This document shows positions 14,629 through 22,953 of a DNA stretch of 28,866 bases, piece by piece. A program made the translations under genes and the position numbers. This stretch comes from JALHQU01 sp043745295 (GTDB lineage Bacteria > Planctomycetota > Planctomycetia > Gemmatales > Gemmataceae), in the NCBI GenBank assembly GCA_043745295.1, contig JAYTTN010000169.1, positions 1-28,866 of the forward strand. Direction: 5' to 3'. Each line of letters opens with the position of its first letter. The stretch's first letter is position 1. The notes under the pieces were generated by a model, which had not been told where the DNA came from, did no database searches, and was given only the letters and a program-made list of their open reading frames with translations.

Positions 14629-17600
14629 ATGACCGTCGCCGCGCTCTTCCACCGCCCGCCGACCGGCCCGGACGCCGACCGCGACCTGCTCCGCCGGTTC
14701 GCCGACCGCCGCGACGACGGCGCGTTCGCCGCCCTCGTCCGCCGCTACGGCCGGCTGGTGTTCGCCACTTGCCTGCGGGTGCTGTCGCACCGGGCCGACG
14801 CCGAGGACGCGTATCAGGCCACGTTCCTCGTCCTCGCCCGGCGGGCGACCGCGATCCGCTCCGACGAGAAGCTGGCCGGCTGGCTGCACACCGTCGCCGT
14901 CCGCACCGCCACCGAGGTTCGCCGCATGAGGGACCGCCGCCGCCAAGCCGAGGCAACCCCGTCGCTGACGCTTCCGGCTCCGACCGACCCGCTCGAATCC
15001 CGCGAACTGGCGGCGGTGTTGGACGAGGAACTGGCCAGGCTGCCCGACCACTACCGGCTCGCCGTGGTGCTGTGCGAACTGAACGGCGTCGGCCGGAAAG
15101 CCGCCGCGAAAGAACTCGGCATCGCCGAAGGCACCCTCAGCAGCCGGCTGGCGAAGGCCCGCAAGCTGCTCGCGGATCGGCTGACGGGTCGCGGGTTCGG
15201 GGCGGTGTCGGCCGGCGCGCTGACCGCCGCGCTGGCGAATTCGGCCGTCGCCCGAATTCCCGCTGCGGCCCTTGATTTCGGGGCGGCGGGTGGTATACTT
15301 AATCTCACCATCCACTCCGTCGCCGATACGGTGGTCAAAGCCATGTTCGCAACCAAGCTGAAGGCCGGTGCCCTGGTGGCGGTTCTGCTGGCGCTGGCGG
15401 GGGGCGTGGTCTGGACGACCGCCGCCGGAGCCGGGCCGGGCGGACAGCCCGCGCCGGCCAAGGAGAAACCCGACCCGGCGGAACCGCTAGTGGCGCGGCT
15501 CGGCAGCAAGGAGTTCGCGGAGCGCGAAGCCGCCGAGAAGAAGTTGCGCGAGATGGGGGCCGCCGCGCTGCCCGCGATCCGGGCCGGGTTGAAGAGCGAC
15601 AGCCCGGAGGTGGTGAAGCGGTGCGAGAAGCTGATCGCCGCCATCCGCAAGGATCCGCTCGACCGGTTCGTCGCCGAGTTCAAGAAGGACACCGAGTTCC
15701 GGCAGCCGTTCGACCACCCGGTGTGGACGCGGTGGGCGGATGTCATCGGCACCACCCGCGGCTGCCGCGAACTGTTCGACGAGATGCTGCTGGTGCCCGA
15801 CGCGGCCGACATCCTGGATGCCGTGGAGCGGAAGCCCGAGACGGCGAAGGAGGTGTACAAGGAGCAGTTGCTGAAGTGGTACGCCATTGCCGACAAGCGG
15901 ACCACCGCCGACCCGAAGGTGCAATACGGCACGAGTATGGGTTACTCCGGCGGCGAGAAAACCTTCCTCGCGTACCTCGCTACCTTTCCGGGCTGTGAAA
16001 ACGTGCTCGGAACGGATATCAGCAGAGCCGAGATCGAGGCACTATGGGGTTTGAGAGACGTACAACTTCAGCTCCCCGGCCCGCTGGATTTGAATGGGCC
16101 GAACGGCCGGGTCGTCACACACCAACTAAGCGAAGGGACGGAGGCGCAACGGCAGCGGGCGAGACAAATCCGCAGACCGAGTAAATGGCTCTTCCAAAAA
16201 GTCCTCGCCACCCGAGCTGACCCGCGAACACTCTTGTCGATGCTCAGCGGCTTCGACGTGCCCGAGCCGGACGGGCGGATCGTCCCCGGAGAGGTGGAGG
16301 GCATCGCCCGTGCCATCTTCACGAACGAAAAACTCCCGGCAAAAACGCGAGTGTACACGCTCCGAGCGCTGACGAGTTGCGATGCCGTCGATTTGGCGTC
16401 GGAGATCGCAAAGTTCCTCGACGACAAGACGCACATTTCCGCCAATCACGACACCGGAGGAAAGCCGAATCTCGTCCGTGCATGCGACATGGCGATGGCG
16501 TCGCTGTTGTTGCTGCACAAGCAAGACCTTCACGATTTCGATTTCCCCGATGTCAAGAAAGGCATGTCGTACTTCGCCCAGAACAGCTACCCCTATCAGG
16601 GGTTCCCGGATGACACCACCCGCGCCGCGGCGTACGAGAAAGCGAAGGCGTTTCTGGCGAGCGCCGGGAAGCCGAAGAAACGGCCCGCGCTGATCGACCC
16701 GACGATTCAATCGCGGATCGAGCAACTCGGGGACAAGCGACCGGCCAAACGGGACGAGGCGGAGCAGGCGCTGGTCGCGCTCGGCATCCGAGCCTACTTC
16801 CCGGTCTATTTCAACTTCGAACGTGCGAACCCGGAGATCGGCGACCGCTGCCGGCGAGTCTACCACAAGCTCAAGCCGGCCAAGCCGGAAGACGACTTGA
16901 TCGAACTCTACCACGCCCTCGGCAGGACGGAGTTGGACAAGCGAGTCGCGGCCGAGAAGCGACTCCAGGAGATGGGGGCGGACGCGCTCCCCGCGTTGCA
17001 AGCCGGATTGCGGAGCGAACATCCGGAAACGGTAAAAGCGTCCGAGCGATTGCTGGCACGGCTCAACGCCACCCAGCCGAAAGTCGCTCCCAAAAAGGAC
17101 GACCCCGCCGTTCCGCTCACCCTGCGACTCGGCAGCAAAGACTTCGCGGAACGCGAAGCCGCCGAGAAGGCGCTGAAGGGGATGGCCGCGGCGGCGTTCG
17201 CGGCGGTGACGGCCGGACTGAAGAGCGACAACCCGGAAGTGGTGGCGCGTTGCCGGAAGCTGTTGCCCGCGATTCGGAAGGCGGTCACGGTCCAGTTCGC
17301 CGAGGCGTTCCTCGCCGACAAAGAGCAGACGAAGGCGTTCGATCACCCCGTCTGGATGCGGTTCGCGGCGATCACCGGCGACTCGAAGGCCAGCCGCGCG
17401 ATCTTCGCCGAGGTGCTGAGCTATGACTACCCGAACGGCCTCCTCGCGCTGGACGAGGTGGAACGTCAGCCGGATCGGGCCGTCGCACTCTTCACCGAGT
17501 GCTTGTGCGGCCTGCTGAAGGACTACGACCCGCTGGATGCCAAAAAGGTCCGCTCCGGGATACGGCCCACCGATCTGATCCCCCACGCCGACACGCGGTT

Positions 17601-20265
17601 CGCGGCATACACGCTGTTCCTCGGCAGTTACCGCTCGTCGGCCGCGACGCCGGCGAGTCTCTCCCAAGCCGACAGCCTGCGGTACACCAATGCGTGGTCT
17701 GGGGCCGTCAACGGGCAAGGACTGCTCCTCGGATTGACGGGGAAGTTCGCCGTGGGACAGCCGGACACGAAACCCGGTCTCGCCGCTCCGCCGGCCACGA
17801 CGCCCGGCCCCGCCGGAACGGACGCCGCGCTCGCCCGACTGTACCTGCAATTCCTGGCCTCCGAGCGACCCGACGCGACGCGCGGCTTTTACTACGGCGG
17901 GTGGGACTGGGCCACGCCGTCGCTGTTCGAGCCGAACGAGTTGCCGAACCGCGAGCGCACCCGGCTGCCCTTGCCGCTGCACAAACTCGCCCTGCCGGTG
18001 GCGCGGCGGATGGTGGCCGACGCCACCGCCCACCCGTCCGCGCGGGCGTTCTGGATTCCGCTGCTGTACCGGTTCGGCGACCGTGCCGATGCGAACCGAC
18101 TCACGGGCCTGTTCGCCGATGCGACACCGCTGGTGATCCGGCAGGGCGGGAACTTGTCCGTGCAGGTCCGCGAGTGGGCCGCCGGGACGGCGCTGCTGCT
18201 GCGCGGGCGGAACCCGGCCAAGTTTGGGTTCGACCGGTTCGACACGCCGCCGGAGCGCGAGTTCGACCTGCCGGACTACCCGCTGGCCTGCTTCGCCGTC
18301 CGCGAACCGGGAACCCACAAGTACGCCACGGACATCAAGGAGCGCGACCCGGCGGCGAAGGAGAAGGTGCTGAAAGCGGCCATCGAGTGGCTGGACGAGG
18401 AAGCGCGGAAGGAGAAGGAACCGCCGAAGCAGGACGACCCGGCCCCCGCGCTCGTCGCGCAGCTCGGCAGCAAGGAGTTCGCGGAGCGCGAAGCGGCCGA
18501 GAAGGCGCTGAGGGCAATGGGCGCGGCGGCGTATGCGGCGGTGACGGCCGGGCTGAAGAGCGACAACCCGGAGATCGTCCGCCGCTGCCAGAAGCTGATG
18601 CCGGTTCTTCGCGCGGCGCATCTGGCGCGGCCGGAGAGCGAAGTGTGGAAGCGGTTCGTCGCTATCGCCGGTGACACGCCGCACGCGCGGGAACTGTTCC
18701 TCGAGATGGCCGCCGAGCCGGAGCGGGCCGCCAGCCTGATGGCGGAGAACCCGGCCAAGGAGTACGCGGCGGTCGCGGAGAACGCGGTGCGGGCCATCCG
18801 GGCGAAGTACGACGCTCGCGAGCGAGACGCGCAGCGGACGGGTATCGACCGCCTCGGCCGGCTGCTTCTGTCGGATGGGGGCCGCGGAGAGGCAGCGCTG
18901 CTGTTCTTCCTCGGTTCGTCGCCGGAGACGGCCGGCACCGCGCCGAAGATCGACGAGCGCGACCGCTCGCTGTGGCACAACTACCTGCAAGAGGCGTTCA
19001 TGGCCGGGAAGCCGGACGGCCGCAAGTTCCCGCCCGAGGTGCGGCAGTTGATCGCCGGGTGGCTGGGCGGACGGACGAACCAGACGGACGTGCGCGCCGG
19101 ATTGATGTTCGCCCGCTTCCACCGGTTCGCCGAGGTGCTGCCGGTCGCGCGGGCGATGCTGGCCGACGACCGCCGGACATCGGCGGAGAAGACGCCGGCC
19201 CTGTACGCTCTCGCCCAGATGGGCACCGAGGACGATTTGAAACGGGTGGTGCCGTTCCTGGAGTCGGACGCCGAGTATCACCGGACGAAGTACACGCACA
19301 CCGACGGCAAGTCGTACCCGCTGACGGTGGAGGTGCGGGACGTGGCCCACGCCGCCGTCGGCAAGCTGCTCGGCGCGGACCTCGCCGACTTGGGCTTCGA
19401 GTTCTGCCAGAAGGGCGACGCCGACGACGCGCTCTCGTTCCGGTACGACCACTTCGCCGGCTTCACCACGGCGGACAAGCGGGCGACGGCGCACGCGAAC
19501 GTCCGCAAGCTGCTGAAGAACGCCCCGGTGCCGAAGGACTTCGGCCCGCCGAAACGCCCGAAGCTGCCGAAGGCCGCGCTGCCCGGTGCGAAGGTGAAGG
19601 CGGCGCTGGCCGAACTGGACGACGCCCTGGCCGGCCGCCGCGAACGCGACCCGCCGGGCATGGAGCGGAAGCTGGAAGCGCTGGTGAAGGCGACCAACGC
19701 CGACGAGGACAAGGCCCGGCTTTACCACCACGCGGCGACGCTGTTGACCAACTCGACCAGCCCGAACTTCGCCCGCGCCGGCGAACTGGCGACGAAGTGC
19801 CTGGAGGTCAGCAAAGACCCCGTGCTGCGGTGGAAGGCGCGGAGCCTGCAAGCGAGCGCCATCTACTTGTCCGGCGTGAAGTTCGACGAGCGGCGTCGGA
19901 AGCAGGCGGAGGTACTGCTGACGGGGTACGTCGAACTGCTGGCGCAGGACTTGCCCGACGCCGACCCGGAGTGGCCGGCCAGTCCGGGGAAACTCGACCG
20001 CAACGACGAGGCACCCGGCGACCGGGAAGCACACGAAGCACGACAGGTGGCCTACTCGAAAGCCCGTGCGGACGCCGAGTTCGTCAAGGAGCAGGTGTTC
20101 GGGCGGACGGTGCTGCTCATGCAACTGCGGGACGCCTACAAGCCGGCCCCGAACGACCCGCGCCGCAACGACGACGGGGTGGACGAGCTACGGGCGCTGG
20201 CCGCCAAGGCGATGACCGAACGGGAAGTGTCCACCCTGATGAAGCGGGTGCTGGAGGAGAAGTGA
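14629..20265 (+). CDS. ECF sigma factor fused to a transmembrane helix and three long HEAT-containing tandem units
   Basis: One uninterrupted frame of 1,878 residues from the ATG at 14629. Residues about 20-90 are sigma-70 region 2 (RRYGRLVFATCLRVL, EDAYQATFLVLARR); about 130-185 are region 4 (LPDHYRLAVVLCEL, then an HTH in RKAAAKELGIAEGTLSSRL). A linker leads to one transmembrane helix at about 245-265 (AGALVAVLLALAGGVVW). Beyond it, LGSKEFAEREAAEK-type HEAT-like repeats start near residues 287, 830 and 1275, with weaker copies near 690 and 757. Each strong copy is followed by an FDHPVWxRFA- or VWKRFVAIAGD-type segment and a long helical stretch, giving three large tandem units. The last 230 residues are helical and charged. 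Gemmata-type ECF fusions are known; this one is unusually long. With the N-terminus in the cytoplasm, the C-terminus would lie across the membrane. No anti-sigma gene is adjacent. Confidence 0.88.
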   Translation: MTVAALFHRPPTGPDADRDLLRRFADRRDDGAFAALVRRYGRLVFATCLRVLSHRADAEDAYQATFLVLARRATAIRSDEKLAGWLHTVAVRTATEVRRMRDRRRQAEATPSLTLPAPTDPLESRELAAVLDEELARLPDHYRLAVVLCELNGVGRKAAAKELGIAEGTLSSRLAKARKLLADRLTGRGFGAVSAGALTAALANSAVARIPAAALDFGAAGGILNLTIHSVADTVVKAMFATKLKAGALVAVLLALAGGVVWTTAAGAGPGGQPAPAKEKPDPAEPLVARLGSKEFAEREAAEKKLREMGAAALPAIRAGLKSDSPEVVKRCEKLIAAIRKDPLDRFVAEFKKDTEFRQPFDHPVWTRWADVIGTTRGCRELFDEMLLVPDAADILDAVERKPETAKEVYKEQLLKWYAIADKRTTADPKVQYGTSMGYSGGEKTFLAYLATFPGCENVLGTDISRAEIEALWGLRDVQLQLPGPLDLNGPNGRVVTHQLSEGTEAQRQRARQIRRPSKWLFQKVLATRADPRTLLSMLSGFDVPEPDGRIVPGEVEGIARAIFTNEKLPAKTRVYTLRALTSCDAVDLASEIAKFLDDKTHISANHDTGGKPNLVRACDMAMASLLLLHKQDLHDFDFPDVKKGMSYFAQNSYPYQGFPDDTTRAAAYEKAKAFLASAGKPKKRPALIDPTIQSRIEQLGDKRPAKRDEAEQALVALGIRAYFPVYFNFERANPEIGDRCRRVYHKLKPAKPEDDLIELYHALGRTELDKRVAAEKRLQEMGADALPALQAGLRSEHPETVKASERLLARLNATQPKVAPKKDDPAVPLTLRLGSKDFAEREAAEKALKGMAAAAFAAVTAGLKSDNPEVVARCRKLLPAIRKAVTVQFAEAFLADKEQTKAFDHPVWMRFAAITGDSKASRAIFAEVLSYDYPNGLLALDEVERQPDRAVALFTECLCGLLKDYDPLDAKKVRSGIRPTDLIPHADTRFAAYTLFLGSYRSSAATPASLSQADSLRYTNAWSGAVNGQGLLLGLTGKFAVGQPDTKPGLAAPPATTPGPAGTDAALARLYLQFLASERPDATRGFYYGGWDWATPSLFEPNELPNRERTRLPLPLHKLALPVARRMVADATAHPSARAFWIPLLYRFGDRADANRLTGLFADATPLVIRQGGNLSVQVREWAAGTALLLRGRNPAKFGFDRFDTPPEREFDLPDYPLACFAVREPGTHKYATDIKERDPAAKEKVLKAAIEWLDEEARKEKEPPKQDDPAPALVAQLGSKEFAEREAAEKALRAMGAAAYAAVTAGLKSDNPEIVRRCQKLMPVLRAAHLARPESEVWKRFVAIAGDTPHARELFLEMAAEPERAASLMAENPAKEYAAVAENAVRAIRAKYDARERDAQRTGIDRLGRLLLSDGGRGEAALLFFLGSSPETAGTAPKIDERDRSLWHNYLQEAFMAGKPDGRKFPPEVRQLIAGWLGGRTNQTDVRAGLMFARFHRFAEVLPVARAMLADDRRTSAEKTPALYALAQMGTEDDLKRVVPFLESDAEYHRTKYTHTDGKSYPLTVEVRDVAHAAVGKLLGADLADLGFEFCQKGDADDALSFRYDHFAGFTTADKRATAHANVRKLLKNAPVPKDFGPPKRPKLPKAALPGAKVKAALAELDDALAGRRERDPPGMERKLEALVKATNADEDKARLYHHAATLLTNSTSPNFARAGELATKCLEVSKDPVLRWKARSLQASAIYLSGVKFDERRRKQAEVLLTGYVELLAQDLPDADPEWPASPGKLDRNDEAPGDREAHEARQVAYSKARADAEFVKEQVFGRTVLLMQLRDAYKPAPNDPRRNDDGVDELRALAAKAMTEREVSTLMKRVLEEK
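15487..15654 (+). repeat. HEAT-like coding repeat, copy 1
   Basis: Residues about 287-342 of the sigma fusion protein: LVARLGSKEFAEREAAEK, then a helix ending GLKSDSPEVVKRCEKLI. It is the first of three strong copies; the same block recurs at 17116 and 18451. Confidence 0.8.
17116..17280 (+). repeat. HEAT-like coding repeat, copy 2
   Basis: Residues about 830-884: LTLRLGSKDFAEREAAEK followed by AGLKSDNPEVVARCRKLL. Two weaker relatives precede it at residues about 690-750 and 757-812 (ALGRTELDKRVAAEKRLQEM). Confidence 0.8.
18451..18612 (+). repeat. HEAT-like coding repeat, copy 3
   Basis: Residues about 1275-1328: LVAQLGSKEFAEREAAEK followed by AGLKSDNPEIVRRCQKLM. The DNA is also very similar to copies 1 and 2 (for example GGCAGCAAGGAGTTCGCGGA shared with copy 1), pointing to recent duplication or gene conversion. 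Confidence 0.8.
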
Positions 20266-20281
20266 TGGCCGGCCACGTCGA

Positions 20282-20314
20282 TTCGCAGCCGTTCGCGGAT
20301 CGAACGGCTACGAA
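20282..20314. terminator. Hairpin after the sigma fusion gene
   Basis: GCCGTTCG (20288-20295) pairs with CGAACGGC (20301-20308) around a five-base loop, and flanking TTCGCA/TACGAA extend the stem with one wobble. It sits 20 bases after the stop codon. There is no T-run, so a terminator role is only possible; it may also be a repeat. Confidence 0.4.
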
Positions 20315-20342
20315 GTCCGGTCGAGTCTTCTAAAGTACGACC

Positions 20343-21818
20343 ATGCTCAACGTTCACCTTCGCATCAACGACGCGGCCACGAAGAAGCCCACGCCGGTGC
20401 GGTTGCGGGTGTCGGACGCGGCCGGCAACTACTACCCGCCGCTCGGCCGGCTGCCGGTGTTCGCCGTCGGCAAGGGCGAGGACGTGGGCGGCCAGGTGCG
20501 GCTCGGCCGCGAGAACTGGGCGGTCATCGACGGCGCGGGCGAGGTGCCTCTGCCGGCCGGCGTGCCGTTGCGAATCCGTGCCACGAAAGGGCCGGAGTAC
20601 ACGCCGCTGGACGAGACGGTCACGCTCGGCGCGGGGCAGATCTCGCTGCGGTTCGAGGTCGCCCGCTGGCACCCGGCGGACGCGGTGTCGGTGGACACGC
20701 GGGCGCACTTCGTCTCGCCGCACGGGGCGCTGTTGGAGGCCGCCGCCGAGGGTGTCGATGTCGTCAACCTGCTGGCGCTGGCGCATGCGTTCGTCGGGCA
20801 GGACGGCAACGGCTATCCGATCCTGTCGAACATTCTAGCATTCAGCGGCCAGGAGCCGGCGTTAACATCGGGCGGGCATGACGTGTACGCGAATACGCTC
20901 AACACTCACGGCGCGCTCGGCCGGCTGGGGCTGCTGAACTGCCACCGCGCCGTTCACCCGCTCACGTTCGGCAGTCCGGACGGGCCGGACGACTGGAGCC
21001 TCGGCGACTGGTGCCAACAGTGCCACCGCAAGGGCGGGCTGGTGGTCTGGACGGACGCATTCCGGTCGGACCGCGGTGTCCTCGGCGGGGAGGCGCTGGC
21101 GCAGCTCCTGCTCGGCAACGTGGACGCCATCGAGTTCGACGCCCACGCCCGCCCGCAGCCGCTACTGCCGTGGGTGTACAAGCTGTGGGACTGCGGAGTG
21201 AAGGTGCCGATTGTTGGGGGAAGCGGGAAGGACGGCAACCGCGTGCCGGTGGGGGCGATGCGGACGATGTGTGTTCCTGCGAGCCGCGACCGCGAGGGAG
21301 TGGCATCCGAGCTGGAAGATGCCGCTCCCTCGCGGTCGCGGCTCGTGGAGTTTCTCGCCGCCGTTCGCGGGAACCGCACCGTCGTCACCAACGGGCCGAT
21401 GCTCACCGTCACCGTCGAAGGCGACCGCGCGACCGTCACGGCCGAGTCCATCGTTCCCTTCGACAAGCTGGAAATCGTGGCGAACGGCGCGGTCCTCGTC
21501 TCCGCCCCGCCGACTCCCGCCCTCGGCCGGTTTCGCGCCACCCTCGACATCGCCCACGGTCTCACCGACGGCTGGCTGGCGGCTCGCGCGGTGGGGCCGA
21601 AGGGGTCGCTGCTGTTCCCGGACCAGCCGGCGTTCGCGCACACCTCGGCCGTGTTCGTCGGCACGCGCGTCCGCCCGCCGGCCGCACTGACGGCCCTGCG
21701 TCAGTGCCTCGTGGCCACCCGCGAGTGGGTGGAGACGCAGGGCCGGTTCCCCGCCGAGAAGTGCAAGGCGAAACTCCTCGACACCCTGACCGCCGCCGAG
21801 GCCACGCTCGACCCGTGA
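20343..21818 (+). CDS. CehA/McbA-like protein with degenerate PHP metal motif and an inserted palindrome
   Basis: A 491-residue protein related, as I recall, to a planctomycete family annotated as CehA/McbA or PHP-domain metallohydrolases. Conserved-looking stretches are DTRAHFVSPHGALLEAAAEG, LGLLNCHRAVHPLTFG, WCQQCHRKGGLVVWTDAF, GGSGKDGNRVPVGAMRT and RTVVTNGP. The PHP signature DxHxH appears only as DTRAH and the usual DHN partner is absent, so metal-dependent catalysis is doubtful. Residues about 313-334 (ASRDREGVASELEDAAPSRS and onward) are encoded by a family A palindrome (21280-21345) that keeps the frame open, inserted between GAMRT and the RTVVTNGP segment. Start ATG at 20343; no strong ribosome-binding sequence is seen. 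No signal peptide is evident. It begins 77 bases after the sigma fusion gene. Confidence 0.85.
   Translation: MLNVHLRINDAATKKPTPVRLRVSDAAGNYYPPLGRLPVFAVGKGEDVGGQVRLGRENWAVIDGAGEVPLPAGVPLRIRATKGPEYTPLDETVTLGAGQISLRFEVARWHPADAVSVDTRAHFVSPHGALLEAAAEGVDVVNLLALAHAFVGQDGNGYPILSNILAFSGQEPALTSGGHDVYANTLNTHGALGRLGLLNCHRAVHPLTFGSPDGPDDWSLGDWCQQCHRKGGLVVWTDAFRSDRGVLGGEALAQLLLGNVDAIEFDAHARPQPLLPWVYKLWDCGVKVPIVGGSGKDGNRVPVGAMRTMCVPASRDREGVASELEDAAPSRSRLVEFLAAVRGNRTVVTNGPMLTVTVEGDRATVTAESIVPFDKLEIVANGAVLVSAPPTPALGRFRATLDIAHGLTDGWLAARAVGPKGSLLFPDQPAFAHTSAVFVGTRVRPPAALTALRQCLVATREWVETQGRFPAEKCKAKLLDTLTAAEATLDP
21280..21345. repeat. REP-like palindrome, family A, inside a coding sequence
   Basis: Arms 21280-21307 and 21318-21345 are reverse complements over 28 bases with one mismatch (a G-T wobble), loop of 10 bases. 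The 66 bases add 22 codons with no stop in the host frame. Same core as the copies at 4588, 11246 and 28841. Confidence 0.92.
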
Positions 21819-21941
21819 GGCGTGCCGTCCCGCGCCCCCCTTTCCTTTTGCCCACCCCCGCCCCTATCCTTCCGGTGTCCCGGCGGGCGTTCACGTCCCA
21901 AACCGGCCGGGCGGTTTCCCCATCACATCGGAGTGGCACCC

Positions 21942-22688
21942 ATGCGGAAGTTCTGGACCCTGCTGGCGGCGGCAGCCGTCGTCGCCCCGGCGGCGCGGGC
22001 CGACGAGGCGGCGGAGAAGGTGGTCAAGCTGGCGGTCGAGAAGCACGGCGGCGAGAAGACGCTGCTGGCGATGAAGGCCGGCGAGATGACCGTCAAGGCG
22101 AACATGAGCCTGATGGGGATCGAGGTGGACTTGGCCGGCGAAGTCGCCTACGCCCTGCCGGACAAGTTCAAGATGACGCTCAGCGGAGAAGTGATGGGCC
22201 AGAAGCTGGCCATCGTCCAGTTGGTGAACGGCGACACCGTGAAGATGACGTTGAACGGCGCGGCCGTGCCCGTCGAGGACAAGCAGAAGGACGAACTGAA
22301 GCAGGCGGTGACCACGCAGGAGATGAGCCTGATCGCCCCGCTGCTGGACAAGAAGAAGTACACCCTGAAGGCGGAGAAGGACGCCAAGGTGGGGGACGAC
22401 GAGGCGGCGGTCGTCACCGTGTCGGCCAAAGGGATGAAGGACACCAAACTGTTCTTCAGCAAGAAGTCCGGGCTGCTCGTCCGCACCCAGCGGCAGGGGC
22501 TGGACCCGATGGGGACGACCGACGTGGACGAGGTGTCCGACCTGTCCGACTACAAGAAGGTGGACGGCATCCAGACGCCGATGACCATCAAGGTGTCGCA
22601 CGACGGCAAGGCGTTCATGACCATGAAAGTGACCGAGATGAAGTACCACGAGAAGCTGGACGCCAAGAAGTTCGCCGCCGACGAGTGA
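21942..22688 (+). CDS. Secreted protein of unknown function, tandem copy 1 (LolA-like character)
   Basis: A 248-residue protein with a signal peptide (MRKFWTLLAAAAVVAPAARA) and start ATG at 21942 after GGAGTGG. The mature part is lysine-rich and beta-strand-like (EVMGQKLAIVQLVNGDTVKM, GLLVRTQRQGLD, SDLSDYKKVDGIQTPMTIKV), a pattern reminiscent of periplasmic lipoprotein-carrier (LolA/LppX-like) folds that planctomycetes have in many copies; this is a resemblance, not a domain call. About 60 percent of residues appear shared with the gene starting at 22954, so the two are tandem duplicates. Predicted location is outside the cytoplasmic membrane. Confidence 0.87.
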   Translation: MRKFWTLLAAAAVVAPAARADEAAEKVVKLAVEKHGGEKTLLAMKAGEMTVKANMSLMGIEVDLAGEVAYALPDKFKMTLSGEVMGQKLAIVQLVNGDTVKMTLNGAAVPVEDKQKDELKQAVTTQEMSLIAPLLDKKKYTLKAEKDAKVGDDEAAVVTVSAKGMKDTKLFFSKKSGLLVRTQRQGLDPMGTTDVDEVSDLSDYKKVDGIQTPMTIKVSHDGKAFMTMKVTEMKYHEKLDAKKFAADE

Positions 22689-22702
22689 GGCCGAATCCGC
22701 CC

Positions 22703-22772
22703 GTGTTCTGCTCGCTCCGCGAGCGGTCTTCGGTTCGCCATCCAAGACGCGCTCGCGGAGCGAGCAGAACAC
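22703..22772. repeat. REP-like palindrome with perfect 23-base arms
   Basis: GTGTTCTGCTCGCTCCGCGA and the next three bases (22703-22725) are the exact reverse complement of 22750-22772. Just inside, GTCTT (22726-22730) pairs with AAGAC (22744-22748), leaving a single bulged base and a 13-base loop. It lies 15 bases after the stop of the first tandem paralogue. It differs in sequence from family A. Confidence 0.9.
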
Positions 22773-22953
22773 ACCCGCTCCACGTTTCCCCGTCACCTCC
22801 GCCGCCCAGTTTCCCCACCGCGGTCGAAAATCCCCGCCGTCGCCGTGCGAAGTACCAGGCAGGAAGCACCGCCCGGCACGTCGCCGGCGACTTCCCGCTT
22901 CCCGGTCGCGGCCTCGCGCCCCGGCCGGTCATGTCCCCCTCTCGGAGTGTCCC

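Noticed and set aside
14344..15315. Upstream extension of the second TIGR03067 gene frame on the minus strand
   Set aside because: It is antisense to the sigma factor domain, and a GGAGG-preceded GTG with a signal peptide marks the true start at 14343.
16126..20124. A 1,332-codon open frame on the minus strand opposite the sigma fusion gene
   Set aside because: It is rich in Arg, Gly and His with no domain or start signal and mirrors the codon structure of the plus-strand gene, as expected for antisense frames in GC-rich DNA.
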